From NCBI RefSeq assembly GCF_017255415.1, contig NZ_JAFJZZ010000001.1:1178001-1242000 (forward strand): a DNA stretch of 64,000 nucleotides, written 5' to 3'. The position numbers were made by a program, and so were the translations under genes. Positions within the stretch are counted from its first letter, which is position 1. Every line of letters begins with the position of its first letter. Below are positions 8,611-16,840 of this stretch, piece by piece. This stretch comes from Clostridium aminobutyricum (GTDB lineage: Bacteria; Bacillota; Clostridia; Peptostreptococcales; Anaerovoracaceae). The notes under the pieces are model-generated. The model was not told the origin of the DNA and did no database searches. It saw nothing but the letters and a program-made list of their open reading frames with translations.

Positions 8611-8687
8611 CCTTGAAAGGGCATAACCGCCTACCGTAGCTTTGGTAGCACTATAGACAGTATATCAAATTCTGGAAAATATTTCAA
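8611..8687 (-). promoter_or_regulatory. promoter and structured leader of toxin gene 2
   Basis: TTGAAA (8682-8687) and TATACT (8659-8664) with a 17-base spacer on the minus strand. GGTAGCAC (8644-8651) is the inverse of GTGCTACC at 8436-8443. The leader keeps the CTACC/GGTAG hairpin and the hairpin over the ribosome binding site. Confidence 0.6.
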
Positions 8688-8795
8688 TAAAAAGTCGTTT
8701 ACATTGAAATAGTGAAATAATGGTTAAAATTGAAAAATGCACGTCTTTTTCTGATGAGAAACGTGCATTTTTACACGAATAAATCGCAGCTTCTT

Positions 8796-9518
8796 CTAGT
8801 CTCCAGCAACCATAAAAGTTAATTTCCATTCATCATTATTTTTATATATGATTGATAGACGATAATCGATCGGAGATCTAATGAATTGTTTCTGTACGTA
8901 ACCCTTCTTTCCTGAAGGCATCTCAATTTTTATAAGGTCTTGATCTGATTTATTCCAATAATCACTCTCCGTTGCATCCACCTTGATGATATTATAATTC
9001 AAATAAGCAATTACTTTTGACTCAAGATCTTTTTTTCCATATACATTTACTTTTTGGCTAATGACTACAAAATTCTCAAAAGCATCAAACTCGTCGGGGA
9101 AGCTGCTATAGGTATAAGGCGCAGTAAAAGTCCTATCTTCCTTGCTATAGGACCCTCCTAAACTAATTATCTTCTCAAGCTCAGCCCATAATTCGGACTG
9201 AGCGGGGTTCGTATTTAGATTCCAATATTTATAAAAATAATCTTTCCCGCGTTCGCCACCATAGCTTGTTAAAATATTATCATCAAGAAAACGATCTAAA
9301 GCGGGTAAGTCTTTTTTATGCACAGCATCTACAAATTCTTTGTATGCTTTATCAAAGTCGGCATCATAAGCCTGCTCCTGCTGAGGTGATAATTGATTTT
9401 CAGTTTCAACAGGAATCGTTTCTCCAGATTGATCTGATGCATTGTTACTTGGATTTTGACATCCAGTCATGCCAATTGTGAATACTATCAAACAAATAAT
9501 GATAATTGTGGGTTTCAT
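8796..9518 (-). CDS. lipoprotein with C-terminal SH3-like region
   Basis: A 240-residue secreted lipoprotein. The N-terminus is a typical lipoprotein signal: a hydrophobic stretch ends in IGMTGC, so Cys20 should carry the lipid. A Ser/Asn/Gln-rich linker follows. After a helical part (residues about 45-140) the C-terminal half (VNVYGKKDLESKVIAYL ... GKKGYVQKQFIRSP) resembles bacterial SH3-type domains that bind cell-wall peptides. It should be anchored on the outer face of the membrane. GGAGGAGTAA gives a strong start. It appears to be a single-gene unit; function unknown. Confidence 0.75.
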   Translation of the reverse strand: MKPTIIIICLIVFTIGMTGCQNPSNNASDQSGETIPVETENQLSPQQEQAYDADFDKAYKEFVDAVHKKDLPALDRFLDDNILTSYGGERGKDYFYKYWNLNTNPAQSELWAELEKIISLGGSYSKEDRTFTAPYTYSSFPDEFDAFENFVVISQKVNVYGKKDLESKVIAYLNYNIIKVDATESDYWNKSDQDLIKIEMPSGKKGYVQKQFIRSPIDYRLSIIYKNNDEWKLTFMVAGD

Positions 9519-9756
9519 TTACTCCTCCAAAGTTTCTTAACTATTAAGTAATTGTTTAGACCATGAAACGGTTTAAATCTTTAGTAGTCTTGCTATATAT
9601 TCCCTTTTTTATTCGTTCATTTTTCTCGCTTCATTTCCTTTTTGGTTCTCGTCCCTCGTTTGCGGCAAGAAAAAAACTGAGACGGAATTGCCACCTCAGG
9701 TTTTAATTGTTCTTTTCTACTTCTATTATAACATAATTATCTAACAAGAATAAGCC

Positions 9757-9885
9757 TTGTTTATACATGATAATAATGTTATTTTGATATGTACCGAAAG
9801 TAAGCAAGCAACACTTGCGGAGGAGTTCCAACCGTGGAATTCCCGTATGGCACCTACCAGACATTTGTGCAAATGTGGTTAGGTG
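9757..9885 (+). promoter_or_regulatory. promoter and structured leader of helD
   Basis: TTGTTT (9757-9762) and TATTTT (9780-9785), spacer 17, would start a leader of about 130 nt. The leader can form three hairpins: GCAAG/CTTGC (9804-9818), GGAGTTCCA/TGGAATTCC (9822-9843) and a stem of about 15 pairs at 9851-9885 (CACCTACC...GGTTAGGTG). No T run follows the last stem, so it is not a simple terminator. Other bases in the 400-bp gap, 9519-9756, show no clear signal apart from a weak CTGAG/CTCAG hairpin near 9680-9700. Confidence 0.45.
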
Positions 9886-9920
9886 CGTAAAATTGGGCAA
9901 ACTAGTAAAGGAGGAATTGT

Positions 9921-12167
9921 ATGGAAAACTATGAAGTTGAATTTGATTTTGAAGTCAAACATTTAAGACATATTATTACGATTGCAGAAAAGCAGTTAAG
10001 TGTCATTCGGCAAAACAGCAGCAGGCAGCAATCTGATATCATTGAAGCAAAGAAAGAACTATGGGAAAATTCCAGTCACTCTATATCAAATCTCTGGTCT
10101 AAGGATAGTTTTTATGAACTGATAGCCTTAAACCAATATGCAAACTCAGTATCCAGCAAATTATCAACGTTGGAACTGGGTGCAAATAAAATGATGGCAT
10201 TAGAAAAGACGGTTCAATCTCCCTATTTCGCTCGAATCGATTTCCAATTTGAAGGTGAAAACGAGGTGGATCAAATATACATTGGCCGTACTTCCCTCAT
10301 AGATGAAACAGATGTCCAAATCTATGTATACGACTGGCGATCACCGTTAGCCAGCGTTTTCTATCGTTTTGGGGTTGGGAAAGCGTTCTATGATGCACCT
10401 AACGGCAGAATTTCAGGTGAAGTCAGCCTTAAACGCCAATTTGAGATTCACCATGGAGTACTTGAGTATTTTTTTGATGCTGATGTACAAATCATGGATG
10501 AATTCTTAAGAAAGCTTCTATCCCAAAATGCATCATCAAAAATGAAGGCAATTGTTGAGACCATACAGAAAGACCAAGATATTGTAATCCGGGATATTGA
10601 AAATGATTTAATGATGGTGCAGGGCGTTGCAGGGAGCGGAAAAACCTCAGTCGCCCTTCATCGGGTAGCTTATCTTATGTACCAAGGGCTTTCCTCCAAG
10701 TTATCTGCTCATAATATTATGATTATCTCACCCAATACCCTATTTGAACGATACATTTCCAATGTACTGCCGGAACTGGGGGAAGATAATGTAGTTTCTG
10801 TTAACTTTGATGATATGCTCAAAACGATACTCCCCTCCATGCCAATACAAAACAGGCACCAGTTTTTAGAAAGCCTACTTACTTGTAAATCGGAAGACAG
10901 CGCCAGATTGATGAAAAAAAGTTTAGAATTTAAAGCATCGACCGAGTTCAAAGAAATCCTGGACCGTTTTATGGATGATATACCAAGAAAATGGATTGAG
11001 TTCAGTGACATTGATTACGACGGAAAATGTATAGCAAGCCGCACCTTATTAAAGGCGGAAATCTTAGATAGAAAAAAAGCGGTACCATTGGGTTTGCGTT
11101 TAAAGCAGTTGGAGGAATCCATCTTTAAAAAAGTACATGAGATGCGAAAAGTTCGTATGAAAAAGTTAAGAGACTTTGTAATAAATTACAAAGAGCATAT
11201 CTATGAAGTTGAAGAATTCTCCAGGCTATTGTCGATATCTGAAAGCACTGTTTTGCTTCAGAAAATTGAACGGTTTACAAAACTGGATATCCTTTCTTTA
11301 TATAAAGAGTTGTTTCATGATCCCAAATATTTTCACCGTTTGGCAGCTGGAATCCAACTGCCTGATGACATTGATCATATTTTAAACTTCACTCAGGAAA
11401 ACATGAAAAGAGGTCAGCTGTCCTTTGAAGATGGATTGGTATTGGCGTTTTTACAATTGAAATTATATGGTTTTCAGTATGGTAATTCCATTAAACAAGT
11501 TGTAATTGATGAAGCACAAGATTATTACCCCCTTCACTTTGAACTTTTAAAAACATTGTTTCCTCAAGCACGGTATACGATTTTAGGCGATATTTACCAA
11601 ACAATTGAAAAGCCAGAAGAGGTAATCTTCTTTGATCGAATCAATAAAATTTTAGATAAGAAAAAGTCTGCACTGATAACCATGAACAAAAGTTTCAGGT
11701 GTACCAACGAAATCCTGAATTTTAGCAAGAAGTTTCTTCAGCAAGATTCGGAAATTGAAAGTTTCAGCCGAAAGGGTGAAGTGCCCGAGATTTATGAAGC
11801 GCAAGATCAAGAAGAATTTGATGAACTGGTCATAAGAGAAATACGGTTTTGTAAAGAGGCAGAATATCAGTCAATTGGTTTGCTGTGTAAAACAGAAAAG
11901 GATGCTATCTCTCTCTATCACCGCTTAAAAGAGCAATTAGCGATTCGTTTTATTGGAAGTGACACAATTACAAACATCAAAGGGGTATTTGTTTTGCCGT
12001 TATATATGGCAAAAGGGTTGGAATTTGATGCGGTATTGCTCTGTGACACTAACAAAGAGCATTATTCTACCGAAGACGATAAAAAGCTTTTATATATTGG
12101 ATGTACCAGAGCCCTTCATCGGCTCAGTCTATTTTATACAGGAGAAAAGAGCCCGCTATTGTATTAA
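9921..12167 (+). CDS. helD: HelD-like superfamily 1 helicase / RNA polymerase recycling factor
   Basis: A 748-residue UvrD/Rep-type ATPase of the HelD branch. An N-terminal coiled coil (about residues 10-100) is followed by YVYDWRSPLASVFYRF near residue 140, a mark of HelD proteins. Walker A is GVAGSGKTSVAL near residue 235, the Walker B-like VVIDEAQDYYPLH near 525, and the helicase end LYIGCTRALHRLSLF near 720. In Bacillus, HelD releases stalled RNA polymerase, and relatives can give rifamycin tolerance. AAAGGAGG lies before the ATG. It is on the plus strand, opposite to almost all neighbours, and forms a two-gene unit with the carrier-like protein 23 bases downstream. Confidence 0.9.
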   Translation: MENYEVEFDFEVKHLRHIITIAEKQLSVIRQNSSRQQSDIIEAKKELWENSSHSISNLWSKDSFYELIALNQYANSVSSKLSTLELGANKMMALEKTVQSPYFARIDFQFEGENEVDQIYIGRTSLIDETDVQIYVYDWRSPLASVFYRFGVGKAFYDAPNGRISGEVSLKRQFEIHHGVLEYFFDADVQIMDEFLRKLLSQNASSKMKAIVETIQKDQDIVIRDIENDLMMVQGVAGSGKTSVALHRVAYLMYQGLSSKLSAHNIMIISPNTLFERYISNVLPELGEDNVVSVNFDDMLKTILPSMPIQNRHQFLESLLTCKSEDSARLMKKSLEFKASTEFKEILDRFMDDIPRKWIEFSDIDYDGKCIASRTLLKAEILDRKKAVPLGLRLKQLEESIFKKVHEMRKVRMKKLRDFVINYKEHIYEVEEFSRLLSISESTVLLQKIERFTKLDILSLYKELFHDPKYFHRLAAGIQLPDDIDHILNFTQENMKRGQLSFEDGLVLAFLQLKLYGFQYGNSIKQVVIDEAQDYYPLHFELLKTLFPQARYTILGDIYQTIEKPEEVIFFDRINKILDKKKSALITMNKSFRCTNEILNFSKKFLQQDSEIESFSRKGEVPEIYEAQDQEEFDELVIREIRFCKEAEYQSIGLLCKTEKDAISLYHRLKEQLAIRFIGSDTITNIKGVFVLPLYMAKGLEFDAVLLCDTNKEHYSTEDDKKLLYIGCTRALHRLSLFYTGEKSPLLY

Positions 12168-12190
12168 AAAATTTAAAGGAGGAGTTTCAT

Positions 12191-12481
12191 TTGGTTTTTC
12201 GTAAAGTAGCCAGAATACTGGCTGATATTTTAGATCTGGATGAGGAAGAGATTACCTCGAACACAGAATTGACACCAGAATTTGAAATAGAGAATATTCA
12301 CATAGCAAAGCTAGTCATTGAATGTGAGAGAAAATTCAAAATTTCTATACATGATGAAAAAATCCATACCTTCCATACAGTTGGGGATGTTGTAAAATAC
12401 ATTGAAAACACTTTATCGGAAGAGGAAGGCAATATTTCCGAAAGTTCCGAAGAGGAGCGTACGGGGTGGTATTATTCGTAA
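12191..12481 (+). CDS. acyl-carrier-protein-like protein lacking the prosthetic-group serine
   Basis: A 96-residue acidic protein with the four-helix carrier pattern: RKVARILADILDLDEEEI, then LVIECERKFKISI, then TVGDVVKYIENTL. At the position where carriers have Asp-Ser-Leu the sequence reads ENI (FEIENIHIAKL), so the serine that takes phosphopantetheine is Asn and the protein should stay apo. The start is a TTG eight bases after AAAGGAGG; an ATG further upstream lies inside helD and has no binding site. It sits 23 bases after helD on the same strand. A Ser/Glu-rich tail ends in TGWYYS. The fold call is a resemblance; a role as a protein-binding partner is inference. Confidence 0.65.
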   Translation: MVFRKVARILADILDLDEEEITSNTELTPEFEIENIHIAKLVIECERKFKISIHDEKIHTFHTVGDVVKYIENTLSEEEGNISESSEEERTGWYYS

Positions 12482-12599
12482 TCACAATTCTTTCAGATTA
12501 CCATTATGCTCATAATCTCATCAACAAGTCGGAATTTTCGATTTTCGCTATACCTCAAAGAATTCCTTGGCATACTTCCTATAGACTCTATGCGTTTTT

Positions 12600-13412
12600 T
12601 TACAGACCGCAGCCCGCTTGCGTATATTGATCCGCATTTTTGATGACGTCCGTTATCTCTGGCAAGCTTCCGCAGACTTTGCATTCTTCGCTGGCCGAGC
12701 GATAAGTTACGGTACGGAAGGTCATTTTCAATCCGTCGAACACAAGTATGCGCCCCACCAGCAGGTCGCCGATTTCCAATATATATTTAAGCGCTTCCAG
12801 TGCCTGCAGGCTCCCGATAATGCCTGCCATCGCACCCAATACACCGGCCTGCGAACAGCTGGGCACAGCATCCTCCGGGGGAATACCCTCAAATATGCAC
12901 CGGTAACAGGGTCCCTTTTGCGGAACGTAAGTCATAAGCTGCCCTTCAAACTGTAAAATTCCGCCGTGAGAAAAGGGTTTACCCGCAATTACGCAGGCAT
13001 CGTTTATCAAAAATTTGGTTGGGAAATTATCGACGCCGTCAATTACAAAATCATATTCCTGAATGACAGGCATGATATTTTCCGGCGTAATCCGGACAGG
13101 GTAGGCCTTTACACATATCCCCGGATTAATTTCATGTATTGTCCGCCCGGCAGAATCCGCCTTATTCAGTCCGACCGTTCCCGTCTTATGGATGATTTGC
13201 CTTTGCAGATTGGACAACTCTACTTTGTCATCATCCACAATTCCTATGGTTCCGACGCCTGCCGCAGCTAAATACATGGCCGCAGGGGCACCAAGTCCTC
13301 CCGCACCAATGATTAAAACCTTGCTTTCCAAAAGGGCCTTCTGACCTTTGGTTCCCACGCCCTTGAGTAAAATATGTCTGGAATAGCGTTCAATTTCCTC
13401 TGTTGAAAACAT
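12600..13412 (-). CDS. thiF: ThiF/MoeB-family adenylyltransferase
   Basis: An E1-like enzyme that adenylates the C-terminal glycine of ThiS so that sulfur can be attached. The nucleotide motif VLIIGAGGLGAPAAMYLAAAG covers residues about 30-50 and is followed by DKVELSNLQRQI. A CYRC pair near residue 179 and a CKVC pair near 250 make the usual zinc site. The length of 270 fits the family. GGGAGG precedes the ATG. It is the last gene of the thiS-thiG-thiH-tenI-thiF set, which identifies ThiS as the likely partner rather than MoaD. Confidence 0.88.
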   Translation of the reverse strand: MFSTEEIERYSRHILLKGVGTKGQKALLESKVLIIGAGGLGAPAAMYLAAAGVGTIGIVDDDKVELSNLQRQIIHKTGTVGLNKADSAGRTIHEINPGICVKAYPVRITPENIMPVIQEYDFVIDGVDNFPTKFLINDACVIAGKPFSHGGILQFEGQLMTYVPQKGPCYRCIFEGIPPEDAVPSCSQAGVLGAMAGIIGSLQALEALKYILEIGDLLVGRILVFDGLKMTFRTVTYRSASEECKVCGSLPEITDVIKNADQYTQAGCGL

Positions 13413-13480
13413 AATATCCTCCCATATTACCTCCGTATGTCCAATGGGCCTGGCTCTTTAACCTATAACGCCTTTGCGGC

Positions 13481-14413
13481 TCAGTCATTTTCCATATAAG
13501 CTCTCAGCCAGCCCAGAAATCCCTCCGCCAGATTGTATGCCTCGTATTCAGCATCAACCAGCAATTCTGCGATTTCCTGACTGATTTCCCCTCTTTGGCA
13601 GCAAACAACCACCGCTTTTTCCCTGGGAATTTCATAGAGCCTTACCGCCTCCTGCGGAAACGGAATGTTGATGGAGCCCGGGATATTCCCAAGCTGAAAG
13701 GCGACGCCGTCGCGTATATCCACAATCCGGTAATCCTTTTGGTTCAATTGTTTCAGCTGCGACCACGCAATGTCTCTTCCATTTTCTTCGGGGGCAAACA
13801 AGCGTCGCTTTTTTGTACCGGTTTCGCGAATCCCGCGGACCAATTTATCCGGATCGGCACTTTTCATAAATTCGGACATCATACATACTCCTGCCACCCC
13901 TGTGTTCAGGCATTGTTCCGCGTTGGAAATACCGATGCCACCCAGGGCGTACACGGGTATCGAAACGCTGCCGCAGACTTGCTCCAAAAAAGAAATTCCG
14001 CGAGGGGCATACCCTTTTTTACTATCGGTCCGGAAGACATGCCCCGCAGTAATATAAGTTGCCCCCAAAGCCTGGGCCTCCAAAGCTTCGTCCACCGAAT
14101 GCGTGGAGCAGCCGACGATAAGAAAATGTTTTTTCGCATCTTGATGAAATTCCCTCAGGAGTGGCAGTGGCAAGTGAATTCCATCGGCTTTCTGATCCTT
14201 TGCTGCGGAAAGCCATGTATGAAAAATACAGCTTACCCGCTTTTCCCGGCATATTTTCAATACTTCCGCCGCCAGGCCCGCATACTCTTCCTCAGGCAGG
14301 TCCTTTTCTCTTAACACAATCGCGTCGGGGCCGGCTGCCGCTATTTTTTCAATTTGCCGCAGAAAGCTTGCACCGATCAGCTTGCGATGGGTAATGCACA
14401 TGATTTCAGACAT
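13481..14413 (-). CDS. tenI: TenI-like thiazole tautomerase fused to a rhodanese domain
   Basis: A 310-residue fusion. Residues 1-205 are a thiamine-phosphate-synthase-type barrel. The segment AGHVFRTDSKKGYAPRG matches the TenI form (GHVF.TD.KKG....G, with the catalytic His) and not the GPIF.T.TK of ThiE, and the ThiE-type GVHLGQ.D is GIHLPLPLL. I therefore call it TenI, which tautomerises the thiazole product of ThiG. Residues about 210-310 are a rhodanese domain with active-site loop VVCCQRGE. The gene starts inside the end of thiH (8-base overlap) without a clear binding site, so coupling is likely. The rhodanese could hand persulfide sulfur to ThiS; that is inference. Confidence 0.78.
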   Translation of the reverse strand: MSEIMCITHRKLIGASFLRQIEKIAAAGPDAIVLREKDLPEEEYAGLAAEVLKICREKRVSCIFHTWLSAAKDQKADGIHLPLPLLREFHQDAKKHFLIVGCSTHSVDEALEAQALGATYITAGHVFRTDSKKGYAPRGISFLEQVCGSVSIPVYALGGIGISNAEQCLNTGVAGVCMMSEFMKSADPDKLVRGIRETGTKKRRLFAPEENGRDIAWSQLKQLNQKDYRIVDIRDGVAFQLGNIPGSINIPFPQEAVRLYEIPREKAVVVCCQRGEISQEIAELLVDAEYEAYNLAEGFLGWLRAYMEND

Positions 14414-15659
14414 AAATATAATCGTTCAAGACAGGCTGGAGACCTTCCGATTTCATATCGCTGTACATTTTATCCAGCGTCCTTTCATCCGCAATTTTAA
14501 ACTGCTCGTCTCCAACGTCCTTTTTATCCTTTCTCATATATTTGTTTTCATGATCTCCGATTCCGGTGGATACCCCTGCCGAAACCTTTGTTGCTGCAAT
14601 CTTTACGATTCCATTGCGAAATTTCATGTTCTCCCTTGAGGACACAGTGATGCCGACATAGGGAAGGAAAATACGGTAAGCGCACAATATCTGGCACAAC
14701 TGCTTCTCATGCACATCCACCGGACGAATTCCATCGTTATTGATAATCGGTCTTAGTCTTGGGCAAGACAAGGAATATTCTACATGCGGATATTTCCTCT
14801 GAAGATAATAAACATGCATCGCCGTTGCAAATGCATCCTTGCGAAAATCTCCCAGCCCAAGCAATGCGGACAGCCCGACCCCACGCATACCACCCATGAT
14901 CGCGCGCTCCTGCGCTTCAAAACGGTAGGGGTAAATCCTCTTACGCCCCATAAGGTGCAGCTTTTCGTAGCGATCCGGGTTGTAGGTTTCCTGGAAAACC
15001 GTTATATAATCCGCGCCGCATTCATGAAGATACCGGTATTCGCCGACATTGACCGGATAGATTTCAAGGCCGATATTACGAAAATATTTCTTTCCCAGTT
15101 TGCAGGCCTGGGCGATGTATTCCACACTGCTTGTCTTGCGGTTTTCTCCGGTAAGCATCAGTATTTCTTCGATGCCGGAAGCCTTGATTACTTTCATCTC
15201 ATGCTCAATCTCCTGCGTCGTCAGTTTTTTGCGGACGATATCATTGTAGCAGTTAAACCCGCAGTACACGCAATAATTGGAGCAGTCGTTTGCGATATAC
15301 AACGGTGTGAACATATAAACCGTATTTCCGAAATGTTTTCCGGTTTCCCTCTTTGCACGGGACGCCATCTCTTCCAGATGGGGCAATGCAGCCGGGGACA
15401 ACAGTGCTTTAAAATCCTCTATGCTGCAGGTTTCATGCAGCAGCGCCTTCCTGACATCCTCCTGCCTATAGCGGCTGTAATCATAGGCATTCATGGCTTC
15501 AATAACCTTCGCCATAATATCGGATGAAATTTGCTCCATATCCGGCATATATTCCATATGACTGTTCCGGCTGTCCGGGTCGTTTTCAAGACGGTGTTTT
15601 TTCTCAGACGCCGCCCGGCTTAATCGTCCCGAGCCTACAAAAAAAATATTATCTTGCAT
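14406..15659 (-). CDS. thiH: 2-iminoacetate synthase (radical SAM)
   Basis: Cleaves tyrosine by radical chemistry to dehydroglycine for thiazole formation, the oxygen-independent alternative to glycine oxidase ThiO. The iron-sulfur motif is CSNYCVYC (C-x3-C-x2-C) near residue 122-130. Clostridial ThiH proteins as I recall begin close to the MEYMPDME segment, here residue 35; this frame has about 30 extra residues but its ATG has a good AGAGG eight bases upstream, so I kept it. It ends over the start of the TenI gene and follows thiG by 129 bases. Confidence 0.92.
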   Translation of the reverse strand: MQDNIFFVGSGRLSRAASEKKHRLENDPDSRNSHMEYMPDMEQISSDIMAKVIEAMNAYDYSRYRQEDVRKALLHETCSIEDFKALLSPAALPHLEEMASRAKRETGKHFGNTVYMFTPLYIANDCSNYCVYCGFNCYNDIVRKKLTTQEIEHEMKVIKASGIEEILMLTGENRKTSSVEYIAQACKLGKKYFRNIGLEIYPVNVGEYRYLHECGADYITVFQETYNPDRYEKLHLMGRKRIYPYRFEAQERAIMGGMRGVGLSALLGLGDFRKDAFATAMHVYYLQRKYPHVEYSLSCPRLRPIINNDGIRPVDVHEKQLCQILCAYRIFLPYVGITVSSRENMKFRNGIVKIAATKVSAGVSTGIGDHENKYMRKDKKDVGDEQFKIADERTLDKMYSDMKSEGLQPVLNDYIYV

Positions 15660-15788
15660 TATTTTTTCCTCTCTGCTTCGTTAAACAAAGGTTTTGGCTT
15701 CCGGCGATTCATTTGCCATAACTCAAAACCATAAACATCAGCCGGGGATTGTCCCCCGCCATTTAAGAAATGGATACTGACGCCGTCA

Positions 15789-16562
15789 TCAATCGGTTAA
15801 AAATCCCGTAAGGGGATTGGAAGCCGATGCCCCTCTTCCCAAAACTCTGCCAAGACCAGCCAGATAGGCGCTTCTTCCCGCCTGTATCGCATCTTTAAAG
15901 GCTGCCGCCATCCGGGGAATGTCTCCCGAGGTTGCAATAGCAGTATTGGACATGATCGCTGCGGCGCCCATCTCCATCGCCGCACAGGCTTCCGACGGTT
16001 TGCCGATTCCGGCATCCACGATAATCGGAACATCTATTTCATCAATGAGAATCTGGAGGAACTCTCTGGTGGCAAGTCCTTTATTGGAACCGATGGGCGC
16101 CGCCAACGGCATGACAGAAGCGGCTCCTGCGTTGACCAGATCCCGCGCCGTGTATAAATCCGGGTACATATAGGCCAAAACAATAAACCCTTCCTTTGCC
16201 AGCAGTTCAGTCGCCTTAACGGTTTCTACATTGTCCGGCAGAAGATATTTCGTGTCCCCCATGATTTCCACTTTCACAAAATCTCCGCAGCCAAGCTCCT
16301 TTGCGAGCCTTGCGATCCGGACGGCTTCCTCCGCATTTCTTGCTCCTGACGTATTGGGAAGTAGGGTTATCCCTTCGGGGATATAGTCGAGGATATTCTC
16401 GTTCTCTTTCGTATTTGTTCTGCGTACGGCCAGCGTAATGATCTGCGCCTCGGCATATTCTATCGCCGCTTTTATGAGGTTCAGCGAATACTTTCCCGAA
16501 CCTAAAATAAATCTTGAGGAAAATTCTTGACCTCCTAAAACAAGTGGATCTTTCTTCTTCAT
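15789..16562 (-). CDS. thiG: thiazole synthase
   Basis: Condenses deoxyxylulose 5-phosphate, dehydroglycine and ThiS-thiocarboxylate sulfur into the thiazole phosphate. The family start [19 protein letters not shown] is intact (residues 7-25), and later segments [19 protein letters not shown] and AVLSNTAI-like MSNTAIA are as expected. The length of 257 is normal. GGAGAG lies six bases before the ATG. It follows thiS by 63 bases; ThiG and ThiH work as a pair, and their order here is standard. Confidence 0.95.
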   Translation of the reverse strand: MKKKDPLVLGGQEFSSRFILGSGKYSLNLIKAAIEYAEAQIITLAVRRTNTKENENILDYIPEGITLLPNTSGARNAEEAVRIARLAKELGCGDFVKVEIMGDTKYLLPDNVETVKATELLAKEGFIVLAYMYPDLYTARDLVNAGAASVMPLAAPIGSNKGLATREFLQILIDEIDVPIIVDAGIGKPSEACAAMEMGAAAIMSNTAIATSGDIPRMAAAFKDAIQAGRSAYLAGLGRVLGRGASASNPLTGFLTD

Positions 16563-16625
16563 AAGTTCTCTCCTTCGTATGAATTAATACTGTAAAATTC
16601 AATGACACGTTCATTTTACAGACAA

Positions 16626-16820
16626 TCAGCCGCCACCGACAAAATGCACAATTTCAACCGAATCGCCCGGCATTAAAACCTTGGCCGAGTACTGCGCTTT
16701 CGGGATAATCCAGCCGTTCACCTCCACCGCAATTTTTTTCAGCGAATAACCGGCATCCTCCAAATAATTCTGTAAAATCCGGTTGTCCGCCGAAACCTCC
16801 TCGCCATTAATTCGGACCAT
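16626..16820 (-). CDS. thiS: sulfur carrier protein ThiS
   Basis: A 64-residue ubiquitin-like carrier that bears the thiocarboxylate sulfur for thiazole. It starts MVRINGEEV and ends VEIVHFVGGG, the glycine tail that ThiF adenylates. AGGAGGTGG four bases before the ATG fixes the start; a longer frame runs 66 codons upstream through the leader and is not real. It is the first gene of the thiazole operon. The region 12600-16820 looks richer in G+C than the flanks and may have a different history. Confidence 0.93.
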   Translation of the reverse strand: MVRINGEEVSADNRILQNYLEDAGYSLKKIAVEVNGWIIPKAQYSAKVLMPGDSVEIVHFVGGG

Positions 16821-16840
16821 AAAACCACCTCCTGAAAATA

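Noticed and set aside
9703-9900. 65-codon frame on the minus strand before helD
   Set aside because: It runs across the helD promoter and leader hairpins, has no binding site and a sequence without family likeness; chance frame.
12101-12190. Upstream ATG for the carrier-like protein
   Set aside because: It lies inside helD in another frame and has no binding site, while a TTG eight bases after AAAGGAGG starts the recognisable domain.
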